DNA of 41,405 nt from CAZXVW01 sp964644025 (GCA_964644025.1 CAZXVW010000012.1:1-41405), one strand, 5' to 3'. Counted from the stretch's first letter, positions 33,065-41,405 are shown. Translations and numbers: made by a program. Notes: a model not told the origin generated them from the letters alone.

Positions 33065-34864
33065 TCAAAGGGGAAGTTGCACCCGGACCGCCGGCCGGGT
33101 TTGGTTTTCCGGATACGGGGTGAGCGTGACGATGATGTCGGCCTTCCGTGTCCTGCCGGGCAGCCGGACCACCACCTTCGTGGTCCCCGTATTCTGATTC
33201 TGCGGCTGCGGCGGCTGGGTCGAGACGGTTGCAAACCGGGCGCCGGGCGGGGAGAGGATTTCCGCCGCCAGGATCCAGCCGGCTTTCCGGAGTTGGGCCT
33301 TGACGCCGGAGACGGCGACGCGGGCGTCGGTGACCATGCCCCAGAGCGCCTCCACGGGCCGCACGGCCCGTATCTTGTCCTGAATGACCACCTGGCGGCG
33401 TTCGGCCAGGGCCACCGTTCGCTCCCACTGCTGGAGTCTACCGGGGTAGGCGCCCGACAGATTCACGCGCACGAGCGCCAGATCCGGCTGGAAGGAGTGT
33501 TCGGTGATGGGCGCGGCGGCCTTCGGGTCCTGATTGGCTCCGTCGAGCAGCACGGTGTTATGGGATTCAGTTCTGAGCCGGTAATAGGTCCAGCGGAGCT
33601 TGCCGAAGTACTGAGGGAGGTTGTAGTTGTCCGAGCCGAGATCCATCGCCCAGCGCACGCCACCGGCATCCAGCACGAACGTGCCGAGATCAAGATGGCT
33701 GTGATTGGCCTTGTTGTCGCCTCCCTTGACGGCGACGAAGATCGCGTTGGGATCGTCCCAGGCGCTGCGGAGAAAAGCCACGTCGACCCCGCGGAAACAG
33801 GCATCCAGCGGCCAGCCAGCGCCGTGCGGGGAACGGCCCGCCGCCTGGTACCAGACCAGGTCCAGAGGATCCGGCCGCGGCGTGGTCCGGAGCCACTCCT
33901 GCTGCTGCCAGGCGTAGACAGGCTCGGAAAACCGCCGGGCCAGCCAGAACATTTCCGGGGCTCCGCCGATCCGGTCGTGGGCGTCGGCGTAATTGAATGT
34001 TTTCCCAGCGGGTCCGCAGAAATAGATGCGGAAGCGGCCGGCGTGGTCGAAGCCTTCCGCCTCCGAGAGTCCGAAGTCGGTTCCAAGCGCTGATTCGAGC
34101 GCGACCAGGAAATACACGGTGTAGCGCGTGGCGTAGTGCCAGTAGCCTGGACCTTCCGCCCAGCCGCCATCCGGGGCATAAGCGCCGAGGGCCAGCGGAA
34201 TCGAGTGGAGGGCATGCTGAAGGACTCGCCGGCTCAATTCCGGCTCTTCGTCGGCCACGGCCAGCGCCCCGATCCCCAGGCCGCCATTGCACACCTGGTT
34301 CCAGTTCATATGGGCCTTGGACCACCAGACGCCGCGCTCGTACTCTTTGAGTCCGACACGCAGGCCCTTGTCGACGAGCGCCTTGCGGATCCAGGCGCGG
34401 TCCCGCGGTTTGAGAGCGGGGTAGAGCCAGTCGTAGCCGATGGCGAAGGCATGGCTCATTTCGGCGGTGTCCAAGAAATGGGAAGGATTCCAGTCCGGAA
34501 ACGCCGCGGCCGCGCGCAATTCCTTGAGGGCGCGCTCGAGGTAGCGCTGCTCGCCGTCGAGCCGGTACAGCAAGGCGAGCGTATAGACGCGAGACAGGCA
34601 CAGGCGGCTTTGCGCGAGGAGCCGGGGCCCAACCAACTTGTACTTCACAGTGGGAGAAGATTCGATCCGGCTGGCAGCTTCCCGGAGCTGCTGGTGGATC
34701 GCCGCCGCGAAGGGATCGTCGCGGATCAGGGACCGGATCCGGGCGATATCACTCGCCGAAGCGATCAATCGCGGGTGGGCCTTTTTCAAGGTTCGCAGCG
34801 GATCGTTCTCCGCCGCGGGCAAGGCGAGGGCCGCGCAAAACGCCAGCAAGATCAGCCGCTTCAT
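33065..34864 (-). CDS. heparinase II/III-family polysaccharide lyase-like protein
   Basis: A 599-residue exported protein with a signal peptide (MKRLILLAFCAALALPAAE). An alpha/alpha-toroid domain (about 30-340; HPRLIASASDIARIRSLI, MSHAFAIGYDWLYPALK, HMNWNQVCNGGLGIGALA, EGPGYWHYATRYTVYFL) is followed by the heparinase II/III beta-sandwich domain (about 380-590), with the family signature GGDNKANHSHLDLGTFVLDAGG. Asn, Tyr and His in these blocks correspond to the usual catalytic set of such lyases. It probably cleaves an uronic-acid-containing polysaccharide; the exact substrate cannot be inferred. ATG 34864 has AAGGGG four bases upstream. It is flanked on the same strand by the thioredoxin-like and ankyrin genes, with 55 and 85 bp gaps, a possible three-gene unit. 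Confidence 0.88.
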   Translation of the reverse strand: MKRLILLAFCAALALPAAENDPLRTLKKAHPRLIASASDIARIRSLIRDDPFAAAIHQQLREAASRIESSPTVKYKLVGPRLLAQSRLCLSRVYTLALLYRLDGEQRYLERALKELRAAAAFPDWNPSHFLDTAEMSHAFAIGYDWLYPALKPRDRAWIRKALVDKGLRVGLKEYERGVWWSKAHMNWNQVCNGGLGIGALAVADEEPELSRRVLQHALHSIPLALGAYAPDGGWAEGPGYWHYATRYTVYFLVALESALGTDFGLSEAEGFDHAGRFRIYFCGPAGKTFNYADAHDRIGGAPEMFWLARRFSEPVYAWQQQEWLRTTPRPDPLDLVWYQAAGRSPHGAGWPLDACFRGVDVAFLRSAWDDPNAIFVAVKGGDNKANHSHLDLGTFVLDAGGVRWAMDLGSDNYNLPQYFGKLRWTYYRLRTESHNTVLLDGANQDPKAAAPITEHSFQPDLALVRVNLSGAYPGRLQQWERTVALAERRQVVIQDKIRAVRPVEALWGMVTDARVAVSGVKAQLRKAGWILAAEILSPPGARFATVSTQPPQPQNQNTGTTKVVVRLPGRTRKADIIVTLTPYPENQTRPAVRVQLPL

Positions 34865-34919
34865 AATGCCCCTTATATCACCGGCCTACCTCGGAGTGCT
34901 CAGGCTAGGGGCGGGCAGA

Positions 34920-35456
34920 CTACTCAGGCCCGGCCGGTTTGTCAGCCAGGAGCCGGTCGATGTGCTCGTTGAGGCCCTTTCCGGCGAAGATTGACAGGCT
35001 GGTGTGGTCGAAGTGTTTCCGGATGATGCCCCGGCGGTCAATCAGGAACAGATGCGGCACGTGAATGCTCGGCCGCTGGGGGTTGGGCAGCAGGTAGGAG
35101 CCCACCATCTGGCCGCAGTCGAACAGGATCGGTGTGGTGAGCTGGAACTTGGCCAAGAATTCCGCCACCGTCTTCTGATTGTCGGGAGGAGTGACCACGG
35201 TCAGGATCGCCACCTTGTCCCCGTAAGTCTTCTTGACGCGTTCTAGCGTTTGGGCCAGCGTCTGGCAACTCGGGCACCGGGTCTGCATGATGTCGAGTAA
35301 GACGACCTTGCCCCGGTAGTCAGCCAGGTCATGGTACTTCATGGTGGAATCCGGCAGAGCGAAGCCCGGCGCGCGGCGGCCGGAAAGCTCGTCGGCGGCC
35401 ACCAAGGGGAAACCACCCAGCAACACCAAACAAAGCGTGACAAGAGCAGACCGCAT
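34920..35456 (-). CDS. exported thioredoxin-like (TlpA/redoxin) protein
   Basis: A 178-residue protein with a signal peptide (about 1-21) and a TlpA/AhpC-TSA thioredoxin fold. The active site is C61-P-S-C64 in QTRCPSCQTLAQ, and the conserved cis-Pro lies in HVPHLFLIDRRG. An insertion around residues 95-115 (TTPILFDCGQMVGSYLL) is typical of TlpA/ResA-like proteins. It probably reduces disulfides in exported proteins or in cytochrome maturation. GGAGG stands only one base before the ATG, an unusually tight spacing, yet no better start keeps the signal peptide. It is divergent from comEC across 126 bp and upstream of the heparinase-like gene. Confidence 0.88.
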   Translation of the reverse strand: MRSALVTLCLVLLGGFPLVAADELSGRRAPGFALPDSTMKYHDLADYRGKVVLLDIMQTRCPSCQTLAQTLERVKKTYGDKVAILTVVTPPDNQKTVAEFLAKFQLTTPILFDCGQMVGSYLLPNPQRPSIHVPHLFLIDRRGIIRKHFDHTSLSIFAGKGLNEHIDRLLADKPAGPE

Positions 35457-35582
35457 TCCTCCAAGTTAGCACGCCGGAGGCGACTCCTGAGGCTCGCTTC
35501 AGGCCGGCTTCCGGGCCCGGGGGCCGTGGGGCCACGGGAGAGGCTTTCCACCATGCAGCGACTATTACTCTGAGGAAATCGC

Positions 35583-38117
35583 GTGCGAGAACCACTACTT
35601 GCGCCGCTGGCCGCACTCGCCGCCGGGATCATCGTCGGGCGCCTGGCGGGTTTTCAGGCGGCGGAATCAGCCGTGGCGGGCGCGGCGCTGGCGGTGCTTG
35701 GCCTCATCTCGGTCTGGCGCGGCTCGCGGCGGCTAGGATTGGCGTGCGGGCTTCTGGCGCTGGTTTTCGCCGGAGCCTTGCTGGAGGCGGTTCACCGGCC
35801 CGGGCCGGCCCCGGTGATCGATGCCGGTCCGCACGAAACTGTCCTCATCGAGGGGTGTGTGGTCGAGCCGCCAACGATTTCGGCGGGCCGGGAACGGTTC
35901 GTTGTTGAACTGGCGCCGCGGGCGCGGGCGCGTGTGAGCGTCTATTTCAAAGAGAATGAACGCCCGCTCGCGCTCCGCTACGGGCAACGGGTGGATCTGG
36001 AGGGACGAATCCGGCGCCCGCACAATTTTCAGAACCCGGGCTCGTTCGACTATGCCGGCTACCTGGCGCGGCGCGACATCTTCTGGAACATCTCGGTGAG
36101 TTCGCCTCGGCACGTACGCGTACTGGGCGGCAGTTGTGGCTCCCGGTTCCAGGCGTTGATCCAGGATTCACGGATGCGCGCACTCGGACGAGTGGAGGAG
36201 ATCTTCAGTGAATGGCCGGACGAGCAAGCCATGCTGCGGGCGATTCTGCTCGGCGAGTCTTCCCAGCTCGAAGAAGTCTGGAAGGACAGGTTCCGGCGCA
36301 CAGGAACCTACCATGCGCTGGTGATCTCCGGCCTGCATCTGACGGTTCTGGCGGCGTTCATTCTTTTTCTGCTGCGGATCTGCCGGTTGCCGGAAGGCTG
36401 GACGCTGGTGCTGACGGCCGGCACGGCCTGGCTATACGCTCTGGTGACCGGGTGGAACACTCCGGTGATCCGGGCCGCGGCCGGACTCACCTTGTACCTG
36501 GTTGGTGCATTCCTTTTCCGGCACCGGCGGTTGCTGAACATCGTGGCGGCCATCGCCATTGTGTTCCTGCTGAATGACCCGGGACAGATGTTCGACGCCA
36601 GCTTCCAGCTTTCCTTCCTCGCGGTGGCGGTCATCGGGGCCCTGGCCGTGCCGTTGCTCCAACGGACGTGCGTCCCTTACGAGCGGGGTCTGTCCAGTGT
36701 TGGCGAGGTGGACCGTGACCTCTACCTGGCGCCCCGCGTGGCGCAGTTCCGCCTGGAGCTTCGGCTGCTGGCCGAAACCGTCTGGTTTTGGACGCGCATC
36801 CCCGAGCGCTGGAGCCTGCTGGCGGCGGCGGTGATCCTGCGATCAATGTTCTACCTTTTCGAACTGTGCGTGGTTTCCGCCACGATTCAGATTGGGCTGG
36901 CGCTGCCCATGGCCCTGTACTTCCACCGGCTCTCTTTCACGGGCTTTCTGGCCAATCCGCTCATCGTGCCGCTGATGTGGATTGCGGTGCCGGCCGGATT
37001 TGCTGCAATTCTCACCCAGTGGAGTGGGGCGGCCTTGCTCGCCAAGTGGGCCGTGAGCCTCACCCTCAAGGTGGTAGGTTTCTTCGCGGGTTGGGAGGCC
37101 GATCTGCGGATACCGGACCCCCCGGTGTGGCTCGGTGTTTCCTTTCTGGCCGCGCTGGTGCTGGCGGCGGTGGCGCTGCGGCACCGGTGGGCGCGCGTTC
37201 CGGCGCTGGCGGCGTGTCCGTTGTGCTTCGGGCTGCTTCTCACCGAGCCGTTCGCACCGAGGATTGAGCCCGGGCGTCTGGAGGTGACGGCGGTGGACGT
37301 CGGCCAGGGAGAGAGCCTCTTTGTGGCGCTGCCGGCGGGAAAACTGATGATGGTGGACGGCGGCGGGATACCCGCGCGGGGCCAGGAGAACAAGACCAGC
37401 CTCGACATCGGCGAAGACGTTGTTTCCCCGTACCTGTGGAGCCGGTCCATCAAGCGTTTGGACGTGCTGGTGTCGACGCACGGCCACGCGGATCACATCT
37501 CGGGGCTTTTCGCGTTGCTCAAGAACTTCCACCCTCAGCAGGTTTGGGTCAGCGCGGTGGCCCGGGACCCCGCCGAGAGAGCGCTCCAGGAGGCGGCCAG
37601 AGCGGAAGGCGCCCGCGTGGTGAGGCTGGAACAAGGCAGCCGGTTCGAATACGGAGGGGCGCGGTTCGAGGTGCTGGGGCCGACGGTGAAAACCGGTGAC
37701 CCGGCCGAGGCGCACAACGATGATTCCCTGGTGCTCCGGCTCTGCTACGGCCAGCGCTGTTTCCTGCTGCCCGGGGATATCGAGAGACCGGTGGAGAACT
37801 GGCTGGTCCGGCGCGGGGCACCCTGCCGGGCCGACGTGCTCAAGGTGCCGCATCACGGGAGCCGGACGTCGACCACACCGCCGTTCCTGTCTCTGGTCAG
37901 GCCCGCCTTCGCGATCATCTCCGACGGCTTCGAGAATCCCTATTCCTTCCCCCATCAGGAGGTAGTGGACCGTCTGCGCCGGCGTCGTACGGCCGTGTTC
38001 CGTACCGATCGCGACGGCTACGTCACCATCCGCACGGATGGGAAGAGATTCCAGGTGGAAACGTGGCGCTGGCCGGTCCCCTTCCGGCGCCGGTTCGCCC
38101 GCCGGCCGGCATTCTAA
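35583..38117 (+). CDS. comEC: ComEC/Rec2-family DNA uptake channel
   Basis: An 844-residue inner-membrane protein for single-stranded DNA import in natural transformation. Order: two or three N-terminal helices, the DUF4131/OB-like domain (about 60-190), the Competence membrane domain (about 225-540; ALVISGLHLTVLAAFILFLLRI is its signature), and a C-terminal metallo-beta-lactamase domain (about 560-820) with VDVGQGESLFV, the metal motif THGHADH, HNDDSLVLRL, LLPGDIE and VPHHGSRTS. All three domains are present, so it is a full-length form. The GTG start at 35583 has GAGG seven bases upstream. No other competence gene is nearby. It converges with the DUF2007 gene. Confidence 0.94.
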   Translation: MREPLLAPLAALAAGIIVGRLAGFQAAESAVAGAALAVLGLISVWRGSRRLGLACGLLALVFAGALLEAVHRPGPAPVIDAGPHETVLIEGCVVEPPTISAGRERFVVELAPRARARVSVYFKENERPLALRYGQRVDLEGRIRRPHNFQNPGSFDYAGYLARRDIFWNISVSSPRHVRVLGGSCGSRFQALIQDSRMRALGRVEEIFSEWPDEQAMLRAILLGESSQLEEVWKDRFRRTGTYHALVISGLHLTVLAAFILFLLRICRLPEGWTLVLTAGTAWLYALVTGWNTPVIRAAAGLTLYLVGAFLFRHRRLLNIVAAIAIVFLLNDPGQMFDASFQLSFLAVAVIGALAVPLLQRTCVPYERGLSSVGEVDRDLYLAPRVAQFRLELRLLAETVWFWTRIPERWSLLAAAVILRSMFYLFELCVVSATIQIGLALPMALYFHRLSFTGFLANPLIVPLMWIAVPAGFAAILTQWSGAALLAKWAVSLTLKVVGFFAGWEADLRIPDPPVWLGVSFLAALVLAAVALRHRWARVPALAACPLCFGLLLTEPFAPRIEPGRLEVTAVDVGQGESLFVALPAGKLMMVDGGGIPARGQENKTSLDIGEDVVSPYLWSRSIKRLDVLVSTHGHADHISGLFALLKNFHPQQVWVSAVARDPAERALQEAARAEGARVVRLEQGSRFEYGGARFEVLGPTVKTGDPAEAHNDDSLVLRLCYGQRCFLLPGDIERPVENWLVRRGAPCRADVLKVPHHGSRTSTTPPFLSLVRPAFAIISDGFENPYSFPHQEVVDRLRRRRTAVFRTDRDGYVTIRTDGKRFQVETWRWPVPFRRRFARRPAF

Positions 38118-38163
38118 GGAATGGGGCTGCTCGTCGCGCCGGGCGGAAACCGCGCGCGGAGCA

Positions 38164-38661
38164 TTACTGTTCCTCGGAGGCTTCGGCTCCCTGTTCGGCG
38201 GCCTCTGGACCGGCGGCTTCGGCCTCGGCGAGCACCCGGCGGGCCTCGTCCAGGTAGCGTCGCGGAACCTGTACCTGGAAACGGAGGTTCGGGTACGGGG
38301 AAGCCCCCACGAAAACGTTGGGGACCCCGTGGGCGTCCAGCACGCTGCGGATGCCAACCGCCTCCATTTCGGCGCTGGCCCCCATTGCCTCAAAGATGAC
38401 CTCCAGATCCAGATCATGAGACGGGTCCACGGGTTCCTGCACCCGTTCGGCATTCTCCGCGAGCACCTCGTCGGCCCGGGCGGATTCTCCCGCCGGCACC
38501 CGCACCTCGCAGACGCCCGAGGGGACGCCCGGCGCGTCGTCTCGCAACAGCACCGGCGACAGGCCGGCCTCTTGCAGGAGACGGCGCGCGTCCTCGGCTT
38601 CCTCCTCGGCGGCGTGATCCGCTGAACGGAACACCGTCACCAGCTCACCTCGTTCCCTCAT
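38164..38661 (-). CDS. tandem DUF2007 protein
   Basis: A 165-residue cytoplasmic protein made of two DUF2007-like ferredoxin-fold units: about 8-75 (LVTVFRSADHAAEEEAEDARRLLQEAGL ... EVRVPAGESARADEVL) and about 85-150 (LEVIFEAMGASAEMEAVGIRSVLDAHGV ... FQVQVPRRYLDEARRVL). The C-terminus is acidic and Ala/Glu-rich. DUF2007 is annotated as a putative signal-transducing domain, without a defined reaction. The frame is open upstream to 38748, but MRERGELVTVF at 38661 starts the domain correctly. It is divergent from ytxH with 73 bp between. Two copies in one chain suggest an intramolecular dimer. Confidence 0.8.
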   Translation of the reverse strand: MRERGELVTVFRSADHAAEEEAEDARRLLQEAGLSPVLLRDDAPGVPSGVCEVRVPAGESARADEVLAENAERVQEPVDPSHDLDLEVIFEAMGASAEMEAVGIRSVLDAHGVPNVFVGASPYPNLRFQVQVPRRYLDEARRVLAEAEAAGPEAAEQGAEASEEQ

Positions 38662-38734
38662 ATACCCTGAGGATAGCGCAATCGCGCCGGCCGCCAGCCG
38701 CCTCCGATACAATAAGGCCAGAGAGGAAGACACA

Positions 38735-38998
38735 ATGTCAGCAAACAATTCTCAAGGGTTTGTGTGGTTTCTGGCCGGAGTGGCGATCGGCGCGGCCGTC
38801 GCCCTACTGTACGCGCCACGACCGGGAGCCGAGACACGGCATACGATCAGCAAGAAAACCGGCGAAGGGCGGGAAGCGCTGACGGAGTCCGGCAAAGAAC
38901 TTCTGGAACGCGGCCGCGAACTCTATGACAAGGGGCGGAAAATCGCGGACGAGGCGGCCGAGATGTTCGACCAGGGCCGCAAGCTGGTAGAAGGCTAA
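38735..38998 (+). CDS. YtxH-like small membrane-anchored protein
   Basis: An 87-residue protein with one N-terminal membrane helix (GFVWFLAGVAIGAAVALLYAP) followed by GAETRHTISKK and a charged amphipathic helix with repeated GRELYDKGRKIADEA-like turns. This is the YtxH plan, often tied to general stress in Firmicutes and also seen in Acidobacteria. The start has GAGGAAG seven bases upstream, and a TACAAT (38708-38713) could be its -10. It is followed after 6 bp by the P5C dehydrogenase gene, so they share a transcript. Precise function is unknown. Confidence 0.85.
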   Translation: MSANNSQGFVWFLAGVAIGAAVALLYAPRPGAETRHTISKKTGEGREALTESGKELLERGRELYDKGRKIADEAAEMFDQGRKLVEG

Positions 38999-39004
38999 GA
39001 TCTT

Positions 39005-40588
39005 ATGACACCATCCAATACAACCATCCGGCTGGATTCCCTGCCGGAGTTCAAGAATCATCCATATCACGATTTTTCCAACGAGGAAACCCGGAAAGCG
39101 ATGCAGGAGGCGCTGGGCCGGGTGCGGGCCCGGTTCGGGCGCGAGTACGAGCTGCTGATTGACGGCCAGCGGAGGAAGGCCGGGAAGACCTTTTCCTCGA
39201 TCAACCCCTCCCGGCCGGCCGAGGTCGTCGGGATTCACCAGAAGCCGGACGCGAACCTTGCCCGGGAAGCCGTTGAGGCTGCTTGCGACTATTTCCCGGT
39301 CTGGAGCAAAGTGCCCGCCACCGAGCGGGCGGCGATGCTGCTCCGGCTGGGCGAGATTCTGCGGGAGCGGCAGCTTGAATTCGACGCCTGGCAGGTTTAC
39401 GAAGCCGGCAAGACGTGGATCGAGGCCGATGCCGACGTCGCCGAGGCGATCGATTTCTGCGAATACTACGCCCGGCAGATGCTGAAGTTCGCCTCACCGC
39501 CTCCGGTGCCGCAGCTTCCGGGCGAACGGGACGAGCTTCGCTACATTCCGCTTGGGACCGGGGTTATCATTCCGCCGTGGAATTTTCCGGCGGCTATCCT
39601 GATCGGCATGACGACCTCGGCGCTGGTGGCCGGGAACACGGTGGTGTTGAAACCTTCCAGCGACACGCCGACCAACGCTGCCGTACTGGTGGAGGCGATC
39701 CTCGAAGCAGGATTTCCGCCGCGGGCCATCAATTTCCTGACTGGCAGTGGCGCGGAAATCGGCGACGTGCTGGTCGAGCATCCGAAGACGCGTTTCATCT
39801 CTTTCACCGGCTCCAAGGAAGTGGGGCTGCGGATCAACGAGCTGGCCGCCAAGCCGCAACCGGGACAGATCTGGATCAAGCGGGTGGTGGCCGAGATGGG
39901 CGGCAAGGACGCGATCATCGTGGATTCGGAATGCGACCTGGATGCGGCCGTGCAGGGCGTTCTGGTTTCGGCCTTCGGCTTTCAGGGCCAGAAGTGCTCG
40001 GCCTGCTCCCGCGCCATCGTCGATGAGAAGCTTTACGACGAGTTTCTGGACAAGTTGAAAGCCAAGACCGAGGCCCTTAGCGTCGGGCCCTCCGAGGACC
40101 CTGGCAATTACATGGGACCGGTGATCAACGAGGCCGCCACGAGTAAGATTCTCAACTACATCGAGATCGGTAAAGGCGAGGGCCGGCTGATCTGCGGCGG
40201 CGTTCGTGCCAAAGGCGAAGGTTACTTCATCCGGCCGACGATCATTGCCGATGTCGGGCCCGGCGCCCGGATCTTCCAGGAGGAGATTTTCGGGCCGGTG
40301 CTGGCAGTGAGCAAGGCCCGCGACTTTGATCACGCGATCGAGCTGGCCAATGCCACCGAGTACGGTCTGACCGGTTCGGTGTACACCAAGAACAGAGAGA
40401 AAATCAAACGGGCCAGCGACGAGTTCCACGTGGGCAACTTGTACTTCAATCGCAAGTGCACCGGCGCCATGGTCGCCAGCCACCCGTTCGGCGGCTTCAA
40501 CATGTCGGGAACCGATTCCAAGGCCGGCGGGCCGGATTACCTGCTGCAGTTTCTCCAGGCGAAGTCCATCGGCGAAGTTCTCGGCTGA
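39005..40588 (+). CDS. rocA: delta-1-pyrroline-5-carboxylate dehydrogenase (RocA/PruA type)
   Basis: A 527-residue aldehyde dehydrogenase oxidising glutamate semialdehyde (P5C) to glutamate with NAD, the second step of proline and arginine breakdown. The extended N-terminus (PYHDFSNEETRKAMQEALGRVRARFG) and the block GVIIPPWNFPAAILIGMTTSALVAGNTVVLKP are typical of the single-function RocA group. Catalytic residues are C331 in GQKCSACSR and E297 in VAEMGGKD; NPFG-type cofactor contacts appear as EEIFGPVLAV. The start follows GAAGG by about ten bases. A proline dehydrogenase partner is not in the window. It is co-transcribed with ytxH and converges with the cyclase gene 8 bp away. Confidence 0.93.
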   Translation: MTPSNTTIRLDSLPEFKNHPYHDFSNEETRKAMQEALGRVRARFGREYELLIDGQRRKAGKTFSSINPSRPAEVVGIHQKPDANLAREAVEAACDYFPVWSKVPATERAAMLLRLGEILRERQLEFDAWQVYEAGKTWIEADADVAEAIDFCEYYARQMLKFASPPPVPQLPGERDELRYIPLGTGVIIPPWNFPAAILIGMTTSALVAGNTVVLKPSSDTPTNAAVLVEAILEAGFPPRAINFLTGSGAEIGDVLVEHPKTRFISFTGSKEVGLRINELAAKPQPGQIWIKRVVAEMGGKDAIIVDSECDLDAAVQGVLVSAFGFQGQKCSACSRAIVDEKLYDEFLDKLKAKTEALSVGPSEDPGNYMGPVINEAATSKILNYIEIGKGEGRLICGGVRAKGEGYFIRPTIIADVGPGARIFQEEIFGPVLAVSKARDFDHAIELANATEYGLTGSVYTKNREKIKRASDEFHVGNLYFNRKCTGAMVASHPFGGFNMSGTDSKAGGPDYLLQFLQAKSIGEVLG

Positions 40589-40596
40589 GCGGCGGT

Positions 40597-41247
40597 TCAG
40601 TCTTCCAGGGCCGCGACGGCGCGGATCGGCGATCCGTCCCGGCCCTTCAGCTTCAGCGGGAAACCGATGAAGGTAAACTGTGCCGGGAGGCGGTGCAGGT
40701 TGGCCAGCGACTCGACGATCACGATCCCGGCGCCCGGGCCGAGCAAGGCCTGGTGGACCGGGAGCCAGTCATCGCTGGGCGAGGGCGTGTCCATCCCGAG
40801 CAGGGCGATGCCGCGGGAGGCGATCCAGCGGGCCGCTTCCGGGGTGAGGGCGGGGTAGCCTTCAAAGAATTCGGCGCCGCCGAACCTCTGGTCCCAGCCG
40901 GTGCGGTAAAGGACGCGCGCTCCCGGCTGGAATAACTCGGCGTGCTGCTCGAATGATTCCGGGGTGAGGCGGGCGCCAGGTTCGAGAGCCCCGCCCGGCG
41001 CCAGGTCGAGCAGGCGGGCCGGGCCGCAGAGCCGCTCGAGGTCAATCTGGTCCACGGTGGCGCCATCCTCGAAAAAATGAAAGGGTGCGTCGAGGTGAGT
41101 GCCCTGGTGGGAGCCCATCGTGAACCTCGTTGTGTTACAGCGGTGCGACGCAATGGTGGCGAATGGGGCAATCGTCATCTCTGCGTCGCCGGGAAAGCTG
41201 GGCTGGCCCTGCTCGAGGGGATGGGTCAAGTCAATGAACCGTCTCAT
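40597..41247 (-). CDS. cyclase-family metal-dependent hydrolase (kynurenine formamidase-like)
   Basis: A 216-residue cytoplasmic protein of the cyclase/KynB family. It starts RRFIDLTHPLEQGQPSFPGD and carries the zinc motif HxGTHxDxPxH as H47-Q-G-T-H51-L-D53-A-P-F-H57; further blocks are VLYRTGWDQRF and GIALLGMDTPSPSDD. Family members hydrolyse amides or lactones, including N-formylkynurenine; length and motif agree, but substrate cannot be fixed. No other kynurenine-pathway gene is present. The start has GGAG nine bases upstream, and ATGA overlaps the stop of the upstream gene by 4 bp, so the two are translationally coupled. Confidence 0.88.
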   Translation of the reverse strand: MRRFIDLTHPLEQGQPSFPGDAEMTIAPFATIASHRCNTTRFTMGSHQGTHLDAPFHFFEDGATVDQIDLERLCGPARLLDLAPGGALEPGARLTPESFEQHAELFQPGARVLYRTGWDQRFGGAEFFEGYPALTPEAARWIASRGIALLGMDTPSPSDDWLPVHQALLGPGAGIVIVESLANLHRLPAQFTFIGFPLKLKGRDGSPIRAVAALED

Positions 41248-41405
41248 GTCTGATTTCTCCGAAGATCGTAAACGTAAATCGAATAGCCTACCTTCGCATC
41301 CGGCTTCCGGCGCCGGAACCAGCCGTAATCCCGGCCATCGCCGTACTCGCCGCGGAGCACGGTCACGCTGATGGCGACCACGCCGTCGAGAGCCGCCGGG
41401 TCTCC
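41244..41405 (-). CDS. C-terminal end of a membrane glycosyltransferase-like protein (partial)
   Basis: The last 53 codons of a gene running off the window edge. The translation includes LDGVVAISVTVLRGEYGDG and, near its end, VGYSIYVYDLRRNQT followed by TGA at 41246-41244. A 'GySIfvYdl' ending after an 'lavS.t.l.g' block resembles the C-termini of family-39-like dolichol-phosphate-mannose-type glycosyltransferases. The reading frame is clean to the edge and overlaps the cyclase start by ATGA. The family call rests on this short tail only. Confidence 0.55.
   Translation of the reverse strand, partial: GDPAALDGVVAISVTVLRGEYGDGRDYGWFRRRKPDAKVGYSIYVYDLRRNQT

Overview
The window is about 41.4 kb of GC-rich bacterial chromosome, most likely from an acidobacterium near Bryobacteraceae/Solibacteraceae ('Candidatus Solibacter'-like). 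This placement is inferred from gene content: a large Oar-type TonB-dependent receptor with an N-terminal carboxypeptidase-regulatory domain, a single-chain LptF-LptG fusion, an exported TldD/TldE-like pair, DUF1080 and Tat-exported TIM-barrel proteins. LpxC and LptFG show a Gram-negative, LPS-making envelope. I see no rRNA, complete tRNA, insertion sequence, prophage or CRISPR array. Coding density is high, and almost all long antisense reading frames are GC-driven shadows.

Layout. 53-3514 (-) is the TonB-dependent receptor, behind a strong sigma70-like promoter and a ~200-nt leader that can fold. 3972-5532 (-) is a RidA protein overlapping an NYN-LOTUS ribonuclease-like gene. 5704-11500 (-) is a tight run: TldD-like protease, its TldE-like partner, then LptFG; an atypical LuxR-type regulator (11613-12263) lies just upstream. 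12421-13707 (+) is an orphan CpaE/TadZ-like ATPase. 13764-16154 (-) holds half of a probable heterodimeric ABC exporter and a small PH-like membrane protein. lpxC (-) and polA (+) diverge around a perfect 9-bp inverted repeat, and polA overlaps a cyclophilin lipoprotein. 20652-23065 (-) holds tyrosine phenol-lyase, a DUF1080 protein and a 51-residue membrane protein. 23637-24398 (+) is a FliA/WhiG sigma factor whose upstream region carries its own class of promoter motif. 24436-27097 (-) is SppA and a Tat-exported sugar-isomerase-like protein. A 754-bp gene-free stretch with a compact AT-rich structured element precedes a Tat-exported glycosidase-like gene. 29155-31545 (-) is a NarL-type two-component pair; 31753-35456 (-) holds an exported ankyrin protein, a heparinase II/III-like lyase and a thioredoxin-like protein; 35583-38117 (+) is ComEC; 38164-38661 (-) is a tandem DUF2007 protein; 38735-40588 (+) is YtxH and a delta-1-pyrroline-5-carboxylate dehydrogenase; 40597-41405 (-) is a cyclase-family hydrolase overlapping a gene cut by the window edge.

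How the genes fit together. The main theme is the cell envelope: LpxC (lipid A synthesis), LptFG (LPS export), SppA, exported proteases, a TonB receptor, ComEC and exported carbohydrate-active proteins. Amino-acid catabolism appears as tyrosine phenol-lyase, P5C dehydrogenase and RidA, which would deaminate reactive enamines/imines. No unmistakable new multi-gene system is present. The best leads are the exported TldD/E-LptFG cluster, the NYN-LOTUS nuclease, the candidate autoregulatory fliA promoter, the receptor leader and the structured element near 27.4 kb.
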